Source: Desulfoscipio geothermicus DSM 3669 | Lineage (GTDB): Bacteria; Bacillota; Desulfotomaculia; Desulfotomaculales; Desulfallaceae | Length of the DNA stretch: 64,000 nt | Direction of reading: 5' to 3' | Assembly (NCBI RefSeq): GCF_900115975.1 | Contig: NZ_FOYM01000007.1 | Location: 62,001 to 126,000, forward strand | Shown: one piece after another, positions 59,280 to 64,000 of the stretch | How the letters are laid out: each line of letters starts with the position of its first letter | Numbering within the stretch: the stretch's first letter is position 1 | Position numbers and translations under genes: made by a program | The notes under the pieces: generated by a model | What the model saw: the letters and a program-made list of their open reading frames with translations, nothing else | Database searches by the model: none | Told to the model about the DNA's origin: nothing

Positions 59280-61001
59280 TTATAATTCATAGCGATTCAT
59301 TTTTTTATACAGCCCGGCCCGGGAGATACCCAGGAGGGAAGCGGCTTGATGCTTATTGCCCCCACAGGCTTTCAGGGCATCAAGGATAGCTTCCCGTTCT
59401 ATTTCTTCAATAAGGTGGTGCAAGCCGCCCCGGTGCATTCCCTTGTACTTCCGGGTGCTTTGCAGATACAGGGGGAGATGCTCTTTGCGAATTTTATCGT
59501 CTTCCAGTATATTAAAGGCCCGTTCCACCACATTCTCCAGTTCCCGGATATTACCCGGCCAGCGGTGATTTCGTAAAATGACCATCGCTTCCTGGTCTAT
59601 TCCGGTAACTCTCCGACCAAACTGCTTGTTAAATCGTTTTATGAAATGGTCGATCAGCAACTCCAGGTCTTCAATTCTTTCCCGCAGGGGGGGGATGTTT
59701 AAAGAAACCACGTTGATGCGATAATATAAATCCTCACGAAATTCATTTTTAGCGATCATTTCTTCCAGGTCGCGGTTTGTGGCGGCAATGACGCGGACAT
59801 TGACCCGGCGGGGCCTTGTGTCTCCCAGGCGTTCGATTTCCTTTTCCTGCAGCACGCGCAGCAATTTGGCCTGCATCAACAGAGGCATATCGCCGATCTC
59901 ATCCAGAAAAATCACTCCCTTGTCGGCAAGTTCAAACTTGCCGATATGACCGCCCTTCTTTGCGCCGGTGAAAGCTCCTTCTTTGTAGCCGAACAGTTCC
60001 GACTCCAGCAGGTTTTCAGGCACCGCGGCACAGTTTACCTTGATGAATGGACCACGGTTGCGCCTGCTTTCCGTGTAGATGGCGTGGGCGAAAAGTTCTT
60101 TGCCCGTGCCGCTTTCACCCCTGATAAGCACTGTAGATTCATTTTTGGCCACCCGTCTGGCGGTTTCCTTTAATGTGATGAAAGCGGGACTTTGCCCGAT
60201 AATTTGTTCGAAGGTAAACCTGAACCGGTGGGCGCGCTTGAGTTCACCCTTGTAAAAATCAAGCTGACTACGCAGCTTTTGAATTTTTTCCGACAGGGCT
60301 TGCAAATCGGATATTTTTTTAAAAACTACGGTGCCCAAAGCGCCGACAATTTCACCGTTTTTCTTGATGGGAATGCGGTTGGCGATTATCTCCTGGCCGT
60401 TTAAGGAAGTAATATAACCATATTCGGACTCGCCGGTTTCCATGGCCCGGGGAAAAATCGGGTTGCCGTAAACCTTTTTTACGTGTTGACTGATTATTTC
60501 ATCAACCCTTTTATTGAAAAAGCTTGCAAAAGCCTGGTTGGCCATGGTAATGATATAATCTCTATTCACTGCCACTATACCGTCGCTGGAGAGCTCAAGA
60601 ATGTTGGTGAGTGTTTCTTGGAGTTCTCTGATTTTTTCATTTTTAGTGGTTAATTCATCAATGATATTTTGTATTTCGGTAACATCCTGGAAAACAGCCA
60701 CCGCCCCTACAACTTGCCCGTTGACGATAACGGGATTGCGGTTGGACAGATAAGTGCAGTTTTTTAGGGATAACCTGCAGCCTAGTTGCGGCTGTCCGTC
60801 TTTGAGTACCTCGAGTAATCCGGTGGTGGGGAAAAATTTTTTAACATGACTGCCCAGGATTTGACCGGCGGGCAGTTCAAGGAATTTTTCCACTTGACGG
60901 TTGCAGTAAACAATGATACCGGAACGGTCGACCGCCACCACCGCATTGCTGGTTGAGTCAACAATATCCTTCAGGCTGATCCGCGCTTCAATTTCAGGCA
61001 T
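59280..61001 (-). CDS. Sigma-54-dependent transcriptional activator with two PAS domains
   Basis: Enhancer-binding protein, 573 residues. Tandem PAS domains (about 8-115 and 130-235), a short coiled coil (ALSEKIQKLRSQLDFYK), AAA+ domain with Walker A GESGTGKE, intact GAFTGAKKGG, Walker B IFLDEIGD, WPGNIRELENVVERA, and a C-terminal Fis HTH (GGNKHQAASLLGISRAGLYKKM). Start ATG 61001, behind its own sigma-A promoter. It is flanked by two genes with -24/-12 promoters (synthetase and CoA-transferase), the obvious candidate targets. PAS-bound signal unknown. Confidence 0.94.
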   Translation of the reverse strand: MPEIEARISLKDIVDSTSNAVVAVDRSGIIVYCNRQVEKFLELPAGQILGSHVKKFFPTTGLLEVLKDGQPQLGCRLSLKNCTYLSNRNPVIVNGQVVGAVAVFQDVTEIQNIIDELTTKNEKIRELQETLTNILELSSDGIVAVNRDYIITMANQAFASFFNKRVDEIISQHVKKVYGNPIFPRAMETGESEYGYITSLNGQEIIANRIPIKKNGEIVGALGTVVFKKISDLQALSEKIQKLRSQLDFYKGELKRAHRFRFTFEQIIGQSPAFITLKETARRVAKNESTVLIRGESGTGKELFAHAIYTESRRNRGPFIKVNCAAVPENLLESELFGYKEGAFTGAKKGGHIGKFELADKGVIFLDEIGDMPLLMQAKLLRVLQEKEIERLGDTRPRRVNVRVIAATNRDLEEMIAKNEFREDLYYRINVVSLNIPPLRERIEDLELLIDHFIKRFNKQFGRRVTGIDQEAMVILRNHRWPGNIRELENVVERAFNILEDDKIRKEHLPLYLQSTRKYKGMHRGGLHHLIEEIEREAILDALKACGGNKHQAASLLGISRAGLYKKMNRYEL

Positions 61002-61035
61002 GCTTTTTACCTTAGCCCCCAGATTGTTTTATTCT

Positions 61036-61063
61036 TTTATAATTTCTGTATTTTTGGCGTCAA
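61036..61063 (-). promoter_or_regulatory. Sigma-A promoter of the two-PAS activator gene
   Basis: On the minus strand TTGACG (61058-61063), 16-bp spacer, TATAAA (61036-61041). Confidence 0.65.
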
Positions 61064-61138
61064 ACCCTGCCGGTGCAACTGTGGTTTTGATTGGTCAGCT
61101 TTTTTTGAGCTAAAGGATAATCATACTTATGAATACTT

Positions 61139-62506
61139 TTATATTAAATGCATCTTGCGGGCTGCGGCCCTCAAGTCGGCCCGGAAGTCGGGATGGGCGA
61201 TGGATATCAGCGCCAGCGCTCTTTCCCGGGCGGTTTTGCCGCGTAATTTGGCCACGCCGTATTCGGTAACTACGTGGTCCACATCATTTTTTGAGCAACT
61301 CACCACCGCACCCTGCTGCAATACCGGTACAATTTTGGAAATAGTACCGTTTTTGACGGTGGAGTGCAGAGCTATAAATCCCTTGCCGCCGGGAGAGCGC
61401 AGGCACCCGCGGGCGAAATCGGTTTGGCCGCCGGTTGCGCTGTACTGTTTTGGCCCGATGCTCTCCGAGGCGCACTGGCCCAGTAAATCAACTTCCAGGG
61501 TGGCATTAATCGAAACCATCTTGTAATTCTGACCGATCACGTAAGGGTCGTTGACATAAGAAACGGGATACATTTCCACCATGGGGTTATCGTTTAAAAA
61601 TTCATAAAGCCGCTTGGTTCCCGCGGCAAAACTGCCGATGATTTTGCCCGGGTGCAAGGTTTTTTTCCGGCCTGTGACCACCCCGTTTTCAATCAAATCC
61701 ACCATTCCGTCGGTGATCATTTCCGAGTGAATGCCCAGGTCTTTTTTATCCATCAACGCCTGGGCCACCGCGTTGGGCATACCGCCGATACCCAGTTGAA
61801 TGGTTGAACCGTCCTCAATCATTTCTGCTATATGACCGCCGATGATTTTGTCTGCTTCGGTCAGGGGAGGGATGGGGATTTTAGGGACGGGAGAATTGTT
61901 TTCTATTATATAATCAGCCTCAGATATATGAATTAAACTGTCTCCCCGGGTCCGGGGCATGTTTGTGTTGACTTCCAGGATTACGGTCCTGGCTTCGGCG
62001 GCTGCTGTGGTGGTATAATCGACGGAAAGCCCAAAGCTGAAATAGCCCCGCTCGTCCATGGGCGACACCGTACCCATAAAGACGTCCACCTGAATATATT
62101 CCTGGAAAAACCGGGGGTATTCGTGGAAATAACCGGGCATGAAGTCGGCCAGGCCGGCATTTACGCACTGCCGGTTAGCCCTGCTGGTAAACCAGGACAC
62201 ATGACGAAAGCTTTCTTGCATGTCCGGATTCAGGTAGGCGGCCTTGTTTAACGGAAGCATTTGGTGAACTTTAACACCTTTTAGTTCATCACGGCGTTCA
62301 GCCATGGCCGCCACCAGAGCCGTAGGTTCGCCGCACCCCAGGGGCAGAATGACGTTATCCCCGGATTGGATAATTTTAACGGCCTCCTGAGCCGTAACCA
62401 GCTTGTGGTTGTACAAGTCTTTTGCGTTCTTGCGGTGCATAGGATAGATTATCAACTTATGGCCGGTTGAAGCATGGGCTAATTCCCGGGATAAATCAAC
62501 AGACAT
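61139..62506 (-). CDS. Acetyl-CoA hydrolase/transferase family CoA-transferase
   Basis: A 455-residue family I-type CoA-transferase (4-hydroxybutyrate or succinate:acetyl-CoA type; Cat1/Cat2-like). N-terminal VILPLGCGEPTALVAAMAE, TVSPMDERGYFSFGLSVD, IQLGIGGMPNAVAQALM, and the catalytic Glu in CASESIGPKQYSATGGQTDF. Exchanges CoA between acetate and an acyl-CoA, so acids can be activated without ATP. ATG 62506 behind AAGGAGG. Preceded on its strand by a sigma-54-type promoter. Confidence 0.9.
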   Translation of the reverse strand: MSVDLSRELAHASTGHKLIIYPMHRKNAKDLYNHKLVTAQEAVKIIQSGDNVILPLGCGEPTALVAAMAERRDELKGVKVHQMLPLNKAAYLNPDMQESFRHVSWFTSRANRQCVNAGLADFMPGYFHEYPRFFQEYIQVDVFMGTVSPMDERGYFSFGLSVDYTTTAAAEARTVILEVNTNMPRTRGDSLIHISEADYIIENNSPVPKIPIPPLTEADKIIGGHIAEMIEDGSTIQLGIGGMPNAVAQALMDKKDLGIHSEMITDGMVDLIENGVVTGRKKTLHPGKIIGSFAAGTKRLYEFLNDNPMVEMYPVSYVNDPYVIGQNYKMVSINATLEVDLLGQCASESIGPKQYSATGGQTDFARGCLRSPGGKGFIALHSTVKNGTISKIVPVLQQGAVVSCSKNDVDHVVTEYGVAKLRGKTARERALALISIAHPDFRADLRAAARKMHLI

Positions 62507-62558
62507 TTTTTTGCCTCCTTGTCAATTAATTTAGAATAATTTGATTGGTGGTAAAATA

Positions 62559-62574
62559 CGCAAAAGTCATGCCG
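62559..62574 (-). promoter_or_regulatory. Sigma-54-type promoter of the CoA-transferase
   Basis: On the minus strand CGGCATGACTTTTGCG: GGCA at -24, N10, TTGC at -12. The start is expected near 62548, leader about 42 bases. Confidence 0.65.
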
Positions 62575-62667
62575 CGGAGAAAATTGTCAGGGCCGGTTAT
62601 AATGGAAATGCCTAAAATACTGGGCGCCTCCTTGTTCATCCCAAGTAAAAAGCGGTATGATTCTAGC

Positions 62668-62999
62668 GTCTACCAGGTAAACGTTGGTGAGGGGAATGGT
62701 CCTGGTCAGAGCGATTTAACAAACAACTTCCATGATGTCTACTCTGTAGATGCTGTAAACAAGGTAGACGTTTTAATAATTTGAAATGGGCTATTTTTAA
62801 AAATTAAAGGAAAATTTTTTACATTTTTAAATATTAAAAAGCTCTTGACGATTTATGAATAATGAAATAATTTTATAATATAAGCTGACTGAACGTTCAG
62901 TCAGCTTTACCTGGATGGGTGGGACAAATCAAAGTTAAATGAGGTGATAGCCTGTTTAAATAAGAAATCTTCAAGGCATCTTTGTCTATAAATGTAGAC
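62668..62999. promoter_or_regulatory. Array of GTCTAC-N3-GTAGAC-like dyads (candidate enhancer sites)
   Basis: Four related sites lie between the divergent sigma-54-type promoters: GTCTAC-CAG-GTAAAC (62668-62682), GTCTAC-TCT-GTAGAT (62737-62751), GTAAAC-AAG-GTAGAC (62755-62769) and GTCTAT-AAAT-GTAGAC (62984-62999). All fit one dyad with small deviations. Distance to the -24 elements is about 90-195 bases on one side and 88-420 on the other, normal for activator binding. Confidence 0.6.
62882..62907. promoter_or_regulatory. 26-bp perfect palindrome, TetR-family-type operator
   Basis: Core TGACTGAACGTTCAGTCA flanked by AAGC/GCTT gives 13+13 perfect symmetry. It overlaps the region just downstream of a TATAAT (62874-62879). 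Such TGAnTGAACGTTCAnTCA sites are typical of TetR-family regulators, including FadR-like fatty-acid repressors; no tetR gene is intact in the window. Confidence 0.65.
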
Positions 63000-63086
63000 A
63001 CACAGGTATGGATAGGTGGTCGTCATAATGCTTGTTAATTCCGCACTATTCTAAATTGCCATTAATAGGCCATTTAAAAATTATTC

Positions 63087-63102
63087 AGGTATGTTTTTTG
63101 CA
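63087..63102 (+). promoter_or_regulatory. Sigma-54-type promoter of the second acyl-CoA dehydrogenase
   Basis: AGGTATGTTTTTTGCA: GG-N10-GC spacing with perfect TTGCA at -12. The start is expected near 63113, leader about 105 bases. Confidence 0.6.
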
Positions 63103-63218
63103 TTTTAAATGTGGCGAGGAACAGCTTTTTAACACAAATCAGGTTTTCCGGTATGGCGTGATTTTTAACCTAAATATTCCGGTGTGTTCCTCAAAACATC
63201 AATTAAGGAGGAATCGGT

Positions 63219-64000
63219 GTGGAATTTAAGCTTACTGAAGAACAAGAAATGATACGTAAAACGGTGCGGGATTTTGCGGAGAATGAAGTGGCTCCCAAGG
63301 CCGGCCCTATGGACGAGGCTGAAGAGTATGATTATAAGTTATGGAACGATATGGCCGAGATGGGTTTGACCGGAATCCCGTTTCCCGAGGAATATGGCGG
63401 TGCCGGCATGGATAACCTTAGTTATGCCATTGCCGTGGAAGAGCTTTCCCGGGTTTGTGCATCCACCGGGGTATTGATTTCGGCGCATACTTCGCTGTGC
63501 TCCTGGCCCATTTATGCCTTTGGCACGGAAGAACAGAAGCAAAAGTTCCTGACGCCGCTGGCCAGCGGTGAAAAGATCGGGGCCCTGGGGCTTACCGAAC
63601 CGTCGGCGGGTTCCGATGCCGGCGCGGTGAAAACAACAGCCGTCCTGGACGGGGATGAGTATGTGCTGAACGGCAGTAAAATTTTTATTACCAACGGTGA
63701 AAAAGCTGATATTTATGTAGTTATTGCCAGCACTGATAAAAGCAAAGGCCATAAGGGGACGGCGGCTTTCATCGTGGAAAAAGGCACACCGGGCTTTACT
63801 TTTGGTAAAAAAGAGCATAAGATGGGTATCAGGGCCTCTGCGACATATGAACTAGTTTTCGAGAATTGCCGGATACCCAAAGAAAATATGCTCGGTGAAG
63901 ATGGCAAAGGATTTAAAATTGCATTAATGACGCTGGACGGCGGGCGCATCGGGATAGCCGCCCAGGCGCTGGGTATCGCCCAGGGCGCCTTTGACGAAGC
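63219..64000 (+). CDS. Acyl-CoA dehydrogenase (3' truncated by window edge)
   Basis: First 260 residues of a second acyl-CoA dehydrogenase, of about 380 expected. [20 protein letters not shown] at the start, [54 protein letters not shown] and [20 protein letters not shown] are visible. It resembles butyryl-CoA (short-chain) dehydrogenases; no adjacent etfAB seen within the window. GTG 63219 behind AAGGAGG at seven bases. Paralogue of the gene at 53955; each has its own sigma-54-type promoter. Confidence 0.93.
   Translation, partial: MEFKLTEEQEMIRKTVRDFAENEVAPKAGPMDEAEEYDYKLWNDMAEMGLTGIPFPEEYGGAGMDNLSYAIAVEELSRVCASTGVLISAHTSLCSWPIYAFGTEEQKQKFLTPLASGEKIGALGLTEPSAGSDAGAVKTTAVLDGDEYVLNGSKIFITNGEKADIYVVIASTDKSKGHKGTAAFIVEKGTPGFTFGKKEHKMGIRASATYELVFENCRIPKENMLGEDGKGFKIALMTLDGGRIGIAAQALGIAQGAFDE

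Larger units (their letters stand above)
62507..63218. other. 712-bp divergent regulatory region without a convincing gene
   Basis: Between the CoA-transferase and the last acyl-CoA dehydrogenase. It holds two sigma-54-type promoters, the dyad array, the TetR-type palindrome and a TATAAT. A 79-codon frame (62545-62784) covers the regulatory sites and has no ribosome-binding site, so it is rejected. After the palindrome, a 15-codon frame starting near 62945 (ending KKSSRHLCL) resembles the very start of a TetR regulator and may be a remnant; weak evidence. Confidence 0.5.

Noticed and set aside
62545-62784. 79-codon open frame upstream of the CoA-transferase
   Set aside because: No ribosome-binding site, low-quality composition, and it covers a sigma-54-type promoter and dyad sites.

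Overview
The window comes from a spore-forming, anaerobic, Gram-positive bacterium of the Desulfotomaculum/Pelotomaculum type (Peptococcaceae and relatives). I infer this from four things. The left half follows the Bacillus subtilis chromosomal order dpaB-asd-dapG-dapA-rnj-tepA-ylzJ-spoIIIE ... rodZ-pgsA-cinA-recA ... rny-ymdB-spoVS. Sporulation genes (dpaB, spoVS, ytrH, ytrI) are present. There is a full late cobalamin operon. The right half carries strictly anaerobic acyl-CoA and corrinoid enzymes. I saw no tRNA, rRNA, CRISPR array, prophage or intact insertion sequence.

Layout. 1-6.7 kb: end of the dipicolinate/lysine operon, RNase J, TepA and YlzJ. 6.7-7.3 kb: a gene-poor scar with a 261-bp imperfect inverted repeat and the 3' stump of an undecaprenyl-diphosphatase gene. 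7.3-22.6 kb: DNA translocase, MnmH, RodZ-like protein, RimO, PgsA, a short FtsH-like protease with a membrane partner, CinA, RecA, RecX, a promoter-to-terminator structured RNA, RNase Y, YmdB and SpoVS behind a sigma-H promoter. 22.7-26.7 kb: dipeptidase, PHP phosphoesterase, DapL-like aminotransferase and small conserved proteins. 26.7-34.2 kb: cobalamin riboswitch and cobU-cobQ-cbiB-cbiA-cobS-cobD-cobC. 34.4-42.5 kb: ytrHI, guaB (apparently AUU-initiated), acuA, a winged-helix/coiled-coil protein, a RACo-like ATPase without its ferredoxin domain, and a cysteine desulfurase. 42.6-46.3 kb (minus strand): cobO-meaB-mcmA-mcmB. 46.5-49.9 kb (minus strand): a four-gene operon of split 2-hydroxyacyl-CoA-dehydratase-activator-like proteins. 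50-64 kb: DUF3786, Nudix, MinC, two sigma-54 activators, acyl-CoA dehydrogenases, two acyl-CoA synthetases and a CoA-transferase.

How it fits together. The cob operon makes adenosylcobalamin. The cobO-meaB-mcm operon adenosylates it and loads it into methylmalonyl-CoA mutase, as expected for a propionate/succinate pathway. The acyl-CoA genes at the right end would activate and oxidise fatty or other short acids. The most striking pattern is regulatory. Five sites with GG-N10-GC spacing and TTGC at -12 (sigma-54 type) lie upstream of the mutase operon, both acyl-CoA dehydrogenases, the medium-chain acyl-CoA synthetase and the CoA-transferase, and two sigma-54 activator genes lie among them. 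This suggests a local sigma-54 acyl-CoA regulon. A set of GTCTAC-N3-GTAGAC-like dyads between two divergent members looks like its enhancer array.
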